The notes: generated by a model not told the origin, from the letters alone. 64,000 nucleotides of DNA from Microbacterium lemovicicum (GCF_003991875.1 NZ_CP031423.1:124001-188000), one strand, 5' to 3'; counted from the stretch's first letter, positions 1 to 8,051 are shown. A program made the numbers and translations.

Positions 1-313
1 AGGTCTTGGAGCCCTCCAGCTGCGCGGCCGCGCGACCGGGCCCGAAGACGGGGATGCCGCGCTCGCGCAGCGCATCGGCGACGCCCGCGACGAGCGGGGC
101 CTCGGGGCCGATCACCACGAGGTCGATGTCGGCGTCGTTGGCGTACTCCGTCACGGCCTGCGGGCTCACGGGGTCCACGTCGACGATGTCCGCGATCTCG
201 GCGATGCCGGCGTTGCCGGGGGCAGCGAAGAGGTCGTGGGCGGCCTCCTCCGACCGCAGCGACTGGAGGATGGCGTGCTCGCGCGCGCCCGAGCCGAGGA
301 CCAGGATTCTCAC
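1..313 (-). CDS. purD: Phosphoribosylamine-glycine ligase, N-terminal part
   Basis: GAR synthetase joins glycine to phosphoribosylamine in de novo purine synthesis in the cytosol. Only the first 104 residues are present; the gene runs off the left edge. The N terminus [15 protein letters not shown] is the classic PurD start, followed by the NAGI and [12 protein letters not shown] segments of the N-terminal ATP-grasp pre-domain. I chose the GTG at 313 because translation from it begins directly with that motif and because TAGGCT (minus strand, 325 to 320) ends 6 bases upstream, as in many leaderless genes here. purM and purF lie about 2 kb downstream of its start on the other strand, so the purine genes are grouped but not in one operon. 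Confidence 0.95.
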   Translation of the reverse strand, partial: MRILVLGSGAREHAILQSLRSEEAAHDLFAAPGNAGIAEIADIVDVDPVSPQAVTEYANDADIDLVVIGPEAPLVAGVADALRERGIPVFGPGRAAAQLEGSKT

Positions 314-395
314 CCCGTCAGCCTAGCGAGGGGCGCCGGGGCGGACCGGTCGGAAAGTCGGTGCCGACTCCGCCCCGCGGTGCGACAATGGAGCC

Positions 396-887
396 ATGGC
401 AGCTCGCCGCAGTGATGGGGACGACTCCGGCTTCGAGAATGAGCGCATCGTCGACCGTGAAGTCCTTCCCGTGCACGTGCACGCGGCCCCGCGCTACGAG
501 CGCTTCCTCCTCTTCGGACTGCTGGGCGGCCTGACGCTGGCGATCGTCATGACCGGCGTCGCCGGCATGACGGAGCAGCCCGGCGGCCCGATGTCGACCG
601 GACTGTCGGGCCTGCTGGTGGTGTTCGCCGTGTACGCCGCGATCTTCGTCGGTGTGGGGCTGCTGATCGCCTCCGTGCTGTCGATGACCCTCGCCCGCAT
701 CTGGGCGGGGCGCGCGCAGCGGCACAGCGCGGAGCACGACACCGCGCTCAACCGCGATCCCTTCCTGCCGGGCAACGACGACATCCCGCGCTGGGTGCAC
801 GAGGCCGAGGATCTGGCGCGCGTGAAGAAGCCCGGGCGCATCCGGCGACCGCCGAACCGCGACCAGCCCGACGCGACCCCGCGCTGA
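396..887 (+). CDS. Small membrane protein, paralogue of the protein at 1331
   Basis: Unrecognised 163-residue protein with two predicted membrane segments, about residues 35-57 and 66-95, and a charged C-terminal tail of roughly 65 residues. The stretch before the first helix (VHVHAAPRYERFLLFGLLGG) resembles VTVRRAPKYAVFLVAGGIIG in the 119-residue protein at 1331, and the second helices align as well, so the two are paralogues flanking a sterol-carrier-like gene. ATG 396 is supported by GACAAT at 384-389 ending exactly 6 bases upstream with no ribosome binding site, so a leaderless transcript is likely. Function is not evident from the sequence; it is probably a plasma membrane protein. Confidence 0.8.
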   Translation: MAARRSDGDDSGFENERIVDREVLPVHVHAAPRYERFLLFGLLGGLTLAIVMTGVAGMTEQPGGPMSTGLSGLLVVFAVYAAIFVGVGLLIASVLSMTLARIWAGRAQRHSAEHDTALNRDPFLPGNDDIPRWVHEAEDLARVKKPGRIRRPPNRDQPDATPR

Positions 888-915
888 GCGCACCGCGACC
901 GCGTAGCGTGGACGG

Positions 916-1284
916 ATGCCGCGCAAGATCGACACCGTCGCAGGGCGCTCCGCGCTGACCGCCGTCGCCGATGCCGTGGCCGCCGACGTGAAGCCCGCCC
1001 GGACCGAGCTGGCCACGGCCGTCCGCTACCTGCTCCAGCTGCTCGCCGAGAAGGCGCCGGGTCACGCGGTGGAGGTGCGGGTGCCGCCGTTCGGCGCCGT
1101 CCAGGTGATCGAGGGTCCGCGCCACACCCGGGGCACCCCGCCGAACGTCGTCGAGACCGACGCCCTGACCTGGATCGCGCTCGCGACCGGCACCGAGAAG
1201 TGGGCGGATGCCGCGGCATCCGGTCGCATCCTCGCCTCCGGGGTGCGCGCCGATCTCACCCCCGTCCTGCCCCTCCGTCCCTGA
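916..1284 (+). CDS. Sterol-carrier-like (SCP-2 fold) family protein
   Basis: A 122-residue soluble protein of the actinobacterial sterol carrier family. These proteins have an SCP-2-like fold, and their bacterial ligands are unknown. Typical family features are the [31 protein letters not shown] core (about residues 54-87) and a short C-terminal DLTPVLPL segment. TAGCGT at 904-909 sits 6 bases before ATG 916, which suggests leaderless expression independent of the preceding membrane protein 28 bases upstream. The ADAAASG segment is encoded by a perfect 18-bp palindrome listed separately. A role in lipid or hydrophobe handling next to two membrane paralogues is only inferred from the fold and the context. 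Confidence 0.85.
   Translation: MPRKIDTVAGRSALTAVADAVAADVKPARTELATAVRYLLQLLAEKAPGHAVEVRVPPFGAVQVIEGPRHTRGTPPNVVETDALTWIALATGTEKWADAAASGRILASGVRADLTPVLPLRP
1205..1222. repeat. Perfect palindrome CGGATGCCGCGGCATCCG
   Basis: Perfect 18-bp palindrome inside the sterol-carrier-like gene, where it encodes Ala-Asp-Ala-Ala-Ala-Ser. The same 18 bases occur in purM (3429) and between genes (46747), so the DNA word, not the peptide, is what recurs. Confidence 0.9.
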
Positions 1285-1330
1285 TCGCCGCGGCGGGGCC
1301 AGGCCGTCCGGCCGGTGAGAGAATGGACGC

Positions 1331-1690
1331 ATGTCCCTTCCGCAGGACCCCGCACCCTCCGCCGACGAGCCCCGTCCGGTGATCGACGAGCAGATCGTCA
1401 CCGTGACCGTCCGGCGCGCGCCGAAGTACGCGGTGTTCCTCGTCGCGGGCGGCATCATCGGCGTCATCGTCGCGGCGATCCTGACGTTCTCGTTCAGCGG
1501 CGTCGACGAGCTCAGCCCGAACACCGGCGTCGTCTACTCGCCGATGCAGGTCTTCGGCTTCGTCGGCCTCATCTGCGTCTCCGCCGGCGTCCTGCTCGGC
1601 GGACTGGTGGCGCTCGTGCTCGACCGGACCATCGGCAGCCGCACCCGCGAGGTCACCGCCGACCGCGAGCGCGCCCGCTACCTCGACTGA
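1331..1690 (+). CDS. Small membrane protein, paralogue of the protein at 396
   Basis: A 119-residue protein with an N-terminal cytosolic segment of about 35 residues, two membrane helices (about 37-58 and 74-98) and a short charged tail. Its VTVRRAPKYAVFL segment parallels VHVHAAPRYERFL of the protein at 396, and the spacing to the helices is similar, so this is a diverged duplicate. ATG 1331 is preceded by GAGAAT at 1319-1324 with a 6-base gap, again the leaderless arrangement. The intervening gene encodes a sterol-carrier-like protein; the repeated arrangement hints at a shared role, but no function can be assigned from sequence. Confidence 0.8.
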   Translation: MSLPQDPAPSADEPRPVIDEQIVTVTVRRAPKYAVFLVAGGIIGVIVAAILTFSFSGVDELSPNTGVVYSPMQVFGFVGLICVSAGVLLGGLVALVLDRTIGSRTREVTADRERARYLD

Positions 1691-1749
1691 CCCGCGGCCG
1701 GAGCGCTTCCGTCGGATTCAGACGAGCTCGGGTTCAGACGAGCTCGACC

Positions 1750-2361
1750 TCAGGCGAGCTCGGCGATGATCGGATGGATCGCCGAGTCGAAGGCGGCGAC
1801 GTCTCCGCGCAGGCCGTCCGTGACGGCGATCGTCAGTGAGCCGATCCACCAGACTCCGCGCTGGGCCAGCGGCAGCACCTGCACGTTGAGCTCGAACGAG
1901 TGCGCACGGCGGCCGACCCGGCGCTCGTGCTCGGCGATGGCGCTGGCGTACGCACGGTACGAGACGCCGGGCTTGGCGGTGGCCTCCCGCCGGTAGCGGG
2001 AGTGGGCCGCCCGCGAGAAGGCGAGCGCGGCGTCGGCGTGCGGCGCCATCGCCGCGCGCAGCTCGTCGAAACCCGCCGAGGGCAGGGCGATGAGCGTCTC
2101 GAAGCCGTTGACGAGTTCGAGCGGGACGGGGGACGGATGCGCCTGCGGCTCCACGGTCATGGCCCAGTACTCGCGCCACTGGCGCTCGAGCGCCGCCTGA
2201 TCCGACTCGAGCCGGTCGACCGGCGACGCGGGGAGGCCGCGCAGCTGGGGAAGCTCCTCGGGGGAGCGCAGGGACATCGCCTGGCGCAGATAGAGCGCGA
2301 GGAGCACGGGCTGTCCCGCGTCCTCGCGGATCACCCACTCCGGTGCGCCGGCGCCGACCAT
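1750..2361 (-). CDS. Conserved hypothetical protein divergent from purM
   Basis: A 203-residue, Ala- and Arg-rich soluble protein without a signal peptide or membrane segment. I do not recognise the family. It has an acidic N-terminal half with several Trp residues (WREYWAM) and a C-terminal beta-type stretch (SFELNVQVLP, GVWWIGSLTIAVTDGLRGD) that looks like a small enzyme or binding fold. I chose ATG 2361 because TACCAT (minus strand, 2373 to 2368) ends 6 bases upstream; longer forms would cross this promoter. It is divergent from purM with only 61 bases between the starts, so the two promoters lie back to back and may be co-regulated. Confidence 0.75.
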   Translation of the reverse strand: MVGAGAPEWVIREDAGQPVLLALYLRQAMSLRSPEELPQLRGLPASPVDRLESDQAALERQWREYWAMTVEPQAHPSPVPLELVNGFETLIALPSAGFDELRAAMAPHADAALAFSRAAHSRYRREATAKPGVSYRAYASAIAEHERRVGRRAHSFELNVQVLPLAQRGVWWIGSLTIAVTDGLRGDVAAFDSAIHPIIAELA

Positions 2362-2422
2362 GCGCCCATGGTACCGGTGGGCTCGCACCTCGGGCCGCGG
2401 TCGCCGCCGGTAGGCTGTCCCA
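2362..2422. promoter_or_regulatory. Divergent leaderless promoters for the 1750-2361 gene and purM
   Basis: The 61-bp gap carries TACCAT on the minus strand (2373 to 2368) and TAGGCT on the plus strand (2411-2416). Each -10 hexamer ends exactly 6 bases before its start codon (ATG 2361 and GTG 2423). Neither gene has a visible ribosome binding site, so both are probably leaderless. I see no clear PurR-type box. Confidence 0.7.
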
Positions 2423-3589
2423 GTGGCCTCTGCTTCCACCGAACCCCCCACCCCCTCCTCCTCCTCCGGCGACTCCGCGCCGCGCGATCCGTACAGCGCC
2501 GCGGGCGTCGACACCGAGGCGGGTGACCTCGCCGTCGAGCTGATGAAGTCCGCCGTCAAGCGCACGCACGGCCCCGAGGTGCGCGGCGGCGTCGGCGGCT
2601 TCGCCGGACTCTTCGACGCGAGCGCGCTGCGCGCCTACGAACGGCCGATCCTCGCGACCAGCACCGACGGCGTCGGCACGAAGGTCGCGATCGCCCAGGC
2701 GATCGACAAGCACGACACGATCGGCATCGACCTGGTCGGCATGGTCGTGGACGACATCGTCGTGGTGGGCGCCAAGCCGCTCTTCATGACCGATTACATC
2801 GCGTGCGGCAAGGTCGTGCCGCAGCGCATCGCCGACATCGTCGCCGGCATCGCGCGCGGCGCCCACGAGACCGGCACCGCCCTGGTCGGCGGCGAGACGG
2901 CGGAGCACCCCGGTCTGCTCGGGCCCCAGGACTACGACGTGGCCGGCGCCGCCACGGGTGTCGTGGAGGAGTCCGGCATCCTCGGTGCCGAGCGGGTGCG
3001 CCCCGGCGACGTGGTGCTGGCGCTCGCCTCCAGCGGCCTGCACGCCAACGGCTACTCGCTTGTGAGACACATCGTCACCGGCGCGAGTATCTCCTACGGC
3101 GACCGCGCGGCCGACCTCGGAGCCGCCGGCGCGACGTGGGGCGAGGCCCTCCTCGAGCCCACGCGGCTCTACACCGCGCCGCTCCTCCGCCTCGTCGCGG
3201 GCCTCGGCGGCGGCGTGCACGCGCTCAGCCACGTCACGGGCGGTGGCATCGCCGCGAACCTCGCGCGCGTGCTGCCGCAGGGCACCTGGGTCGACGTCGA
3301 CCGGTCCACGTGGTCGCCCCTCCCGGTCTTCCGGGTGCTGGCCGACCTCGGCGGACTCGACCTGTCGGCCACCGAGGGCACCTGGAACCTCGGCATCGGC
3401 TTCCTCGCGGTCGTCTCCGTCGAACAGGCGGATGCCGCGGCATCCGCTCTCTCGGCCGACGGCATCGCGACGTGGCAGGTGGGCACGGTCCAGTCGCAGG
3501 CGCGGCCCGCGGGGGACTACACGCAGGGCGCCAAGGGCGTCGACGGCGGAGCGGTGCGCCTGGTGGGCGCATTCGCGGACGGGAGCTGA
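2423..3589 (+). CDS. purM: Phosphoribosylformylglycinamidine cyclo-ligase (AIR synthetase)
   Basis: PurM closes the imidazole ring of FGAM with ATP to give aminoimidazole ribonucleotide, the fifth step of purine synthesis. The 388-residue protein has the AIRS motif TDGVGTK at residues 81-87, the GIDLVGMVVDDI and GGETAEHPG segments, and the C-terminal VTGGGIAANL loop. It is about 40 residues longer than usual because of a Ser/Thr/Pro-rich N-terminal tail that follows the GTG start at 2423. That GTG is supported by TAGGCT (2411-2416) 6 bases upstream. purF follows after 7 bases, so the two form an operon; PurM acts three steps after PurF. Confidence 0.95.
   Translation: MASASTEPPTPSSSSGDSAPRDPYSAAGVDTEAGDLAVELMKSAVKRTHGPEVRGGVGGFAGLFDASALRAYERPILATSTDGVGTKVAIAQAIDKHDTIGIDLVGMVVDDIVVVGAKPLFMTDYIACGKVVPQRIADIVAGIARGAHETGTALVGGETAEHPGLLGPQDYDVAGAATGVVEESGILGAERVRPGDVVLALASSGLHANGYSLVRHIVTGASISYGDRAADLGAAGATWGEALLEPTRLYTAPLLRLVAGLGGGVHALSHVTGGGIAANLARVLPQGTWVDVDRSTWSPLPVFRVLADLGGLDLSATEGTWNLGIGFLAVVSVEQADAAASALSADGIATWQVGTVQSQARPAGDYTQGAKGVDGGAVRLVGAFADGS
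3429..3446. repeat. Perfect palindrome CGGATGCCGCGGCATCCG
   Basis: Second perfect copy of the 18-bp palindrome, inside purM, again read as Ala-Asp-Ala-Ala-Ala-Ser. Confidence 0.9.
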
Positions 3590-3596
3590 GCCGAAC

Positions 3597-5057
3597 GTGT
3601 GCGGAATCGTCGGAATGGTCGGCCAGGGGCCGATCAACCAGGAGATCTACGATGCGCTGCTCCTCCTGCAGCACCGCGGGCAGGATTCCACGGGCATCGC
3701 GACGGCCGAGGCCAGCGGCGTCTTCCACATCAACAAGCAGAAGGGCATGGTGCGCGAGGCCTTCCGCACCCGCGACATGCGCACGCTGCTGGGTGAGATC
3801 GGGCTCGGGCACGTCCGCTACGCGACGAAGGGCACCGCGAGCAACGAGGAGGAGGCGCAGCCGTTTTACGTGAACGCGCCGTACGGCATCGTCCTCGTGC
3901 ACAACGGCAACCTCACGAACACCCGCGAGCTGACCGACGAGCTGTTCCACAAGGACCGCCGGCACCTCAACACGAGCTCCGACACCGAGCTGTTGGTGAA
4001 CGTCCTGGGCAGCGAGCTGCAGACCGAGATGGCCGGCCTCGAACTCGATCCGGAGCAGGTCTTCGCCGCCGTGTCGCGCGTGCACGAGCGCGTCGAGGGG
4101 TCGTACGCCGCGATCTCGCTCATCGCGGGCTACGGGCTCCTCGCCTTCCGCGACCCGTTCGGCATCCGCCCGCTCATCCTGGGCACGCGGCACTCGGATG
4201 CCGGCGGCTACGAGTGGGTCGTGGCATCCGAGTCGCTCGTCCTGGAGAACGCCGGCTTCGACGTCGTCCGCGACGTCATGCCCGGCGAGGCGGTCTTCAT
4301 CGACCTCGCCGGTCACCTGCACACGAAGCAGTGCGCGCCGGCGCCGACGCTGGCACCGTGCTCGTTCGAGTACGTCTACCTCGCGCGGCCCGACTCGGAG
4401 ATGAACGGCGTCTCGGTCTACGAGGCGCGGCTGCGGATGGGCGAGCGCCTCGCCGACACCATCGCGAAGTACACGCCGGTCGGCTCGATCGACGTCGTCA
4501 TGCCGATCCCCGACTCGTCGCGCCCCGCGGCCATGCAGGTGGCGCGCAAGCTCGGGCTCGAGTACCGCGAGGGGTTCTACAAGAACCGCTACATCGGGCG
4601 GACGTTCATCATGCCCGGGCAGGCGGTGCGCAAGAAGAGCGTGCGCCAGAAGCTGAACGCCATGTCGAGCGAGTTCAAGGGCAAGAATGTCCTGCTGATC
4701 GACGACTCGATCGTGCGCGGCACGACGAGCAAGGAGATCATCCAGATGGCGAGGGATGCCGGAGCGAAGTCCGTCACCTTCGCCTCCGCGGCGCCGCCCG
4801 TGCGCTATCCCCACGTCTACGGCATCAACATGCCGTCGCGGCAGGAGCTGGTGGCCCACGGTCGCACGATCCCCGAGATCGCCGAAGAGCTGGGCGCGGA
4901 CTACCTCGTCTACCAGGAGGTCGAGGACCTCAAGGCCGCGATCCTGGAGGGCTCCGACCTCGACGACCTCGACATGAGCTGCTTCGACGGCCGCTACGTC
5001 ACCGGCACGGTGAGCGCCGAGTACCTCGACTGGGTGGAGAACTCGCAGGAGAGCTGA
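3597..5057 (+). CDS. purF: Amidophosphoribosyltransferase
   Basis: PurF transfers the amide nitrogen of glutamine to PRPP and is the committed step of purine synthesis. The protein starts V/M-C-G-I-V-G: Cys2 becomes the N-terminal nucleophile of the class II glutaminase domain after Met removal, with RYATKG and NGNLTN glutaminase motifs following. The C-terminal phosphoribosyltransferase domain shows the PRPP loop LLIDDSIVRGTTS near residues 366-378. The start is GTG 3597, 7 bases after the purM stop, because the cysteine must directly follow the initiator. At 486 residues it is of normal length for an actinobacterial PurF. Expression is probably from the leaderless purM promoter. Confidence 0.97.
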   Translation: MCGIVGMVGQGPINQEIYDALLLLQHRGQDSTGIATAEASGVFHINKQKGMVREAFRTRDMRTLLGEIGLGHVRYATKGTASNEEEAQPFYVNAPYGIVLVHNGNLTNTRELTDELFHKDRRHLNTSSDTELLVNVLGSELQTEMAGLELDPEQVFAAVSRVHERVEGSYAAISLIAGYGLLAFRDPFGIRPLILGTRHSDAGGYEWVVASESLVLENAGFDVVRDVMPGEAVFIDLAGHLHTKQCAPAPTLAPCSFEYVYLARPDSEMNGVSVYEARLRMGERLADTIAKYTPVGSIDVVMPIPDSSRPAAMQVARKLGLEYREGFYKNRYIGRTFIMPGQAVRKKSVRQKLNAMSSEFKGKNVLLIDDSIVRGTTSKEIIQMARDAGAKSVTFASAAPPVRYPHVYGINMPSRQELVAHGRTIPEIAEELGADYLVYQEVEDLKAAILEGSDLDDLDMSCFDGRYVTGTVSAEYLDWVENSQES

Positions 5058-5123
5058 GCCGCGCGGCGCCCGCGGTGCGCCCAGCGCCGTAGTTGAGCCG
5101 CGCGGCGCGCGCAGCGCCATAGT
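5055..5123. repeat. Imperfect tandem duplication before the MFS gene
   Basis: Two adjacent copies begin TGAGCCGCGCGGCGC, at 5055 and 5094, and end CAGCGCCGTAGT or CAGCGCCATAGT. The second is shorter by an internal 9-base difference. The first copy starts in the purF stop codon; the second supplies the -10 region of the MFS gene, so the promoter may have arisen by duplication. Confidence 0.7.
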
Positions 5124-5132
5124 GTGGGGACG

Positions 5133-6359
5133 GTGATCTCTGCTCCTCCCCGTCCCTTCTGGCGGGGAAGGGCACTCGCCCTCGTCGGCATCGTGCTCTT
5201 CGCGTTCTCCCTCCGTTCCGCCGTCGCCTCGCTGTCGCCGCTGATCGGCCATATCCAGGACGACTTCTCCGTGCCCGCGGCCATCGCCGGCCTCATCGGC
5301 ACGGTGCCGCCGGTCTGCTACGCCATCTTCGGATTCGCCACGCCCGCGCTCGAGCGCAGATTCGGGCTCGAAGCGCTCGCGACCGCGGCGATGGCGGTCG
5401 TCACGATCGGGCTCGTCGCGCGCAGCCTCGCGCCCGACGCCGGCCTGCTGCTGGCCGGCACGGCGCTCATGTTCGCCGCGGTCGGCACGGGCAACATCCT
5501 GCTGCCGCCGCTCGTGCGGCGGTACTTCCCCGACCGGATCGGCGTGCTCACGACGATCTTCACCACGACCATGACCGTCGCCACCCTGCTGCCGCCGCTG
5601 GTCGCGGTGCCGGTGGCCGACGCCGCCGACTGGCGGCTGTCGCTGGGCATGTGGGCCGTCTTCGCCGTCGTGGCGACGGTGCCGTGGATCGGCATGACGC
5701 TGCGGCGCCGCAGCGCGGAGCGGGCCGACCCGACCGAGGTCCTGCCCGGGGTGTTCCGCCGCATGTGGCGGTTGCCGCTGGCGTGGGCGATCACGATCGG
5801 CTTCGCCGTCTCGAGCACGATCGCCTACACGTCCTTCGCGTGGCTGCCGTCGATCCTCGTCGACATCTCGGGCGTCACGCCCGCGCAGGCCGGCGTGCTG
5901 CTGTCGCTCTTCGCCGGCATGGGCGTGCCCGCGTCGATCGCCGTGCCGCTGCTGGTCACGCGGCGCGGCGCGACGCGCATCCTGTTCGGAGTCGCCGCGG
6001 CGACCGGCCTCTCCGGGATCGCCGGATTCCTCCTCGCACCTGCCGCGGCGCCCTGGCTCTGGACCGCGCTGCTCGGGCTCGCGCCGCTGCTGTTCCCGAT
6101 GATGCTGGTGCTCGTGGGCCTGCGCTCACGCACGCACGAGGGCGCGGTGGCGCTCAGCGGATTCGTGCAGAGCGTGGGCTACGGCATCGCCGCGGTGTTC
6201 CCGCTCGGCGTCGGCCTGCTGCACGACGCGACGGCGGGTTGGACCGTGCCGCTCCTGGTGATGGGCGGCGTCATCGCCTGCTCGATCCCGGTCGGCGTCG
6301 TGGCGTCGCGCACGGTCACGATCGAGGAGGAGTGGAGCAGGCGGCACGGCGCCTGGTGA
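5133..6359 (+). CDS. MFS transporter of the CynX/NimT type
   Basis: A major facilitator protein of about 408 residues with 12 predicted membrane helices. The N-terminal part (LRSAVASLSPLIGHIQDDF) and the central and C-terminal layout resemble the cyanate/2-nitroimidazole (CynX, NimT) exporter branch; the substrate cannot be told. I place the start at GTG 5133 because TAGTGT (5120-5125) ends 7 bases upstream; an alternative GTG at 5124 would lie inside that hexamer. It is not in an operon: purF ends 75 bases before, and the next gene (DUF3073) is convergent. The upstream region is a tandem duplication. Confidence 0.85.
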   Translation: MISAPPRPFWRGRALALVGIVLFAFSLRSAVASLSPLIGHIQDDFSVPAAIAGLIGTVPPVCYAIFGFATPALERRFGLEALATAAMAVVTIGLVARSLAPDAGLLLAGTALMFAAVGTGNILLPPLVRRYFPDRIGVLTTIFTTTMTVATLLPPLVAVPVADAADWRLSLGMWAVFAVVATVPWIGMTLRRRSAERADPTEVLPGVFRRMWRLPLAWAITIGFAVSSTIAYTSFAWLPSILVDISGVTPAQAGVLLSLFAGMGVPASIAVPLLVTRRGATRILFGVAAATGLSGIAGFLLAPAAAPWLWTALLGLAPLLFPMMLVLVGLRSRTHEGAVALSGFVQSVGYGIAAVFPLGVGLLHDATAGWTVPLLVMGGVIACSIPVGVVASRTVTIEEEWSRRHGAW

Positions 6360-6425
6360 GTCGGTCCGCCGAGAGGATCCGGAGGCGCGACGAACGTCCG
6401 TCGACCGCGCCGGTGGGGGTGGGGC

Positions 6426-6623
6426 TCAGACCTGGGAGGACGAGGAGACCGGAGTCGTCTCGTCTTCGTCCTCTTCGTAGTCGTCGGCCCACTTGTCGAC
6501 GTAGAGGTCTTCTCCCTCGGGGTGCAGCTCACGCTCCAGAGCGGAGTAGTTCACACTCGGGCTGAACGACTTGAGCTCACGGGCGATCTTTGTGTGCTTC
6601 GCCTTCTGACGGCCACGACCCAT
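6426..6623 (-). CDS. DUF3073 family protein
   Basis: A 65-residue, highly charged protein: a basic N-terminal half (MGRGRQKAKHTKIARELK) and a very acidic C-terminal half (WADDYEEDEDE). This is the signature of DUF3073, a small protein conserved across actinobacteria and of unknown function. The family always starts MGRGRQKAK, which fixes ATG 6623 despite a longer open frame. The basic-then-acidic layout suggests nucleic acid or ribosome contact, but that is inference. The stop is 66 bases from the convergent MFS gene. A possible -10 (TACTCT) lies about 80 bases upstream in the 153-bp gap shared with the stress protein gene. Confidence 0.9.
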   Translation of the reverse strand: MGRGRQKAKHTKIARELKSFSPSVNYSALERELHPEGEDLYVDKWADDYEEDEDETTPVSSSSQV

Positions 6624-6776
6624 GCGAGACCCCTCATCTTCTACAGACGCGGGATGTTTCGCAGTCCCGCCGCATTCACGAATCCGGTCCGAAGCCGGTA
6701 AGAGTAGCATCCAGGATATCACGGAGACCCTGGTCCCCTGCGGCCACGGCCACTCCCGGAAGGTGAGGCGGAACAC

Positions 6777-7322
6777 ATGTCGGAAGAGGCATCTGCCGTC
6801 CCCGCGCCCGGTGCCGACGACGGCGCTCTGCGCGGCGCGGTCATCGCGGGGGTCGTGCCCGGTCAGTCGTCACGGGTCGTCCGCGAGGCGGGGCGCTACG
6901 CGGCTCTGCTCGGCGCGCACCTGCTGGTGGTGCACGTCGACGTCACCCGCTTCGTGACCTACGAGGACCCGGACGGGTACGTGCACTCGGCACCGCTGGA
7001 CGCGGAGGGCGGCGTCGGCTCCGTGGAGCTCGCCGCCGTCACCGAGCTCGCCCGCACCGCGCTCGAGGGCCGATCCGTCACGTGGTCGGTCCGCCAGCTC
7101 ATCGGCGACCCGGCGCTGGCGATCAAGCACCTGGCCGAGAAGGTCGACGCGCGGCTCATCGTCGTGGGCACGCGTCGGCGCGGTCTCGGCGAGTCGATCC
7201 GGGAGTTCTTCAGCGGCGCGGTCGCCGCACGGCTCGCGCATCGCCAGCAGCGGCCGGTGCTGGTGGTGCCGCTGGGCGACCCGGTCGCCGACGATCAGGA
7301 CATCTGGCCCGACGCCGTCTGA
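6777..7322 (+). CDS. Universal stress protein (UspA domain)
   Basis: A 181-residue protein with one UspA domain. The alpha/beta fold is visible as AVIAGVVPGQ (strand 1), LLVVHVDVT (strand 2), and the ATP-binding type C-terminal motif LIVVGTRRRGLGESIREFFSGAVAARLAHRQQRPVLVVP, which matches the G-2X-G-9X-G(S/T) pattern of ATP-binding Usps (GTRRRG ... SGAVAARL). Such proteins support survival under energy, redox or envelope stress in the cytosol. A good ribosome binding site (AAGGTGAGGCGG) precedes ATG 6777, so it is not leaderless. A long nested hairpin follows the stop. Confidence 0.9.
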   Translation: MSEEASAVPAPGADDGALRGAVIAGVVPGQSSRVVREAGRYAALLGAHLLVVHVDVTRFVTYEDPDGYVHSAPLDAEGGVGSVELAAVTELARTALEGRSVTWSVRQLIGDPALAIKHLAEKVDARLIVVGTRRRGLGESIREFFSGAVAARLAHRQQRPVLVVPLGDPVADDQDIWPDAV

Positions 7323-7364
7323 CGCAGCCCCTCTCGTCGGGGCCGGCCCTTTCGTGCCTGTCCG

Positions 7365-7422
7365 CGAGAAGTCGAAACACGCCGGCGGCTCTCGGGAGCG
7401 GGCGGCGTGTCGCGACTTCTCG
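7365..7422. terminator. Nested inverted repeat between convergent genes
   Basis: The arm CGAGAAGTCG (7365-7374) pairs with CGACTTCTCG (7413-7422). A 2-base internal mismatch follows, then ACACGCCG (7377-7384) pairs with CGGCGTGT (7403-7410). The remaining loop holds GCTC-TCGG-GAGC, a third small stem. It lies between the stress protein stop (7322) and the padR stop (7446), so it can serve both strands as a terminator, although there is no T tract. Confidence 0.75.
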
Positions 7423-7445
7423 GTGAGGGTGCGGGCGAACGCGCG

Positions 7446-8051
7446 TCAGCGCTGCAGCGCGCGCGTGACCTCGCGGCCGGCCTCGTCGAGAGCGGCGGTG
7501 AGCCGGTCGACCACGTCGGCCTCGATCACCCCGCCGCCGGCGGTGAACAGCCGGAGATCGCTGCGCACCCGCGCGCGGAACGCGTTGATCGCGACGTCTG
7601 CGCGGTGGAGCTGCTCGCGTCCGGCGAAGCGCGGGTCGTCGGCGCGAGCGGGGGCGGGCGGATCCTGCTGCTGATCGCGCGCGGAGGCGAGGTCGGCGCG
7701 CAGGCTCTTCATGGCCTCGCGGACGCTGCCGCGCACCTCGTCGGCGATCAGCCGGACCGAGTCGGCCAGCCCCGCCTGGATGCCCTCGAGATCGCCGGAC
7801 CGCGAGGCGACTTCCGCACGCCCCGCGTCGGTGATCTCGTACACGGTCTTGCGACCGTCGACGGTCTTGGTGACCAGGCCGTCGTCCTCGAGCTTCGACA
7901 GGCGCGGATAGATGGTGCCCGCGCTGGGGGTGTAAGTGCCGCCGGTGCGGTCGGCCAGGGCCTGCATGATGTCGTAGCCGTGGCGGGGGGCCTCGTCGAG
8001 CAGGCTCAGCAGGTAGAGGCGCAGATCGCCGTGGGAGAAGACGGGACTCAT
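7446..8051 (-). CDS. PadR family transcriptional regulator
   Basis: A 201-residue repressor with an N-terminal winged helix: LRLYLLSLLDEAPRHGYDIMQAL, then SAGTIYPRLSKLEDDGLVTK, the hallmark PadR recognition region, then RKTVYEITDAGR. The C-terminal part is helical and longer than in typical PadR proteins (linker QQQDPPAPARADDPR). ATG 8051 shares its A with the TGA of the upstream DUF4097 gene (TGATG), so translation is coupled. Two palindromes in the shared promoter (8993-9039) are the likely operator, which implies autoregulation. The effector is unknown; PadR/DUF4097 pairs are often linked to envelope or drug stress. Confidence 0.92.
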   Translation of the reverse strand: MSPVFSHGDLRLYLLSLLDEAPRHGYDIMQALADRTGGTYTPSAGTIYPRLSKLEDDGLVTKTVDGRKTVYEITDAGRAEVASRSGDLEGIQAGLADSVRLIADEVRGSVREAMKSLRADLASARDQQQDPPAPARADDPRFAGREQLHRADVAINAFRARVRSDLRLFTAGGGVIEADVVDRLTAALDEAGREVTRALQR

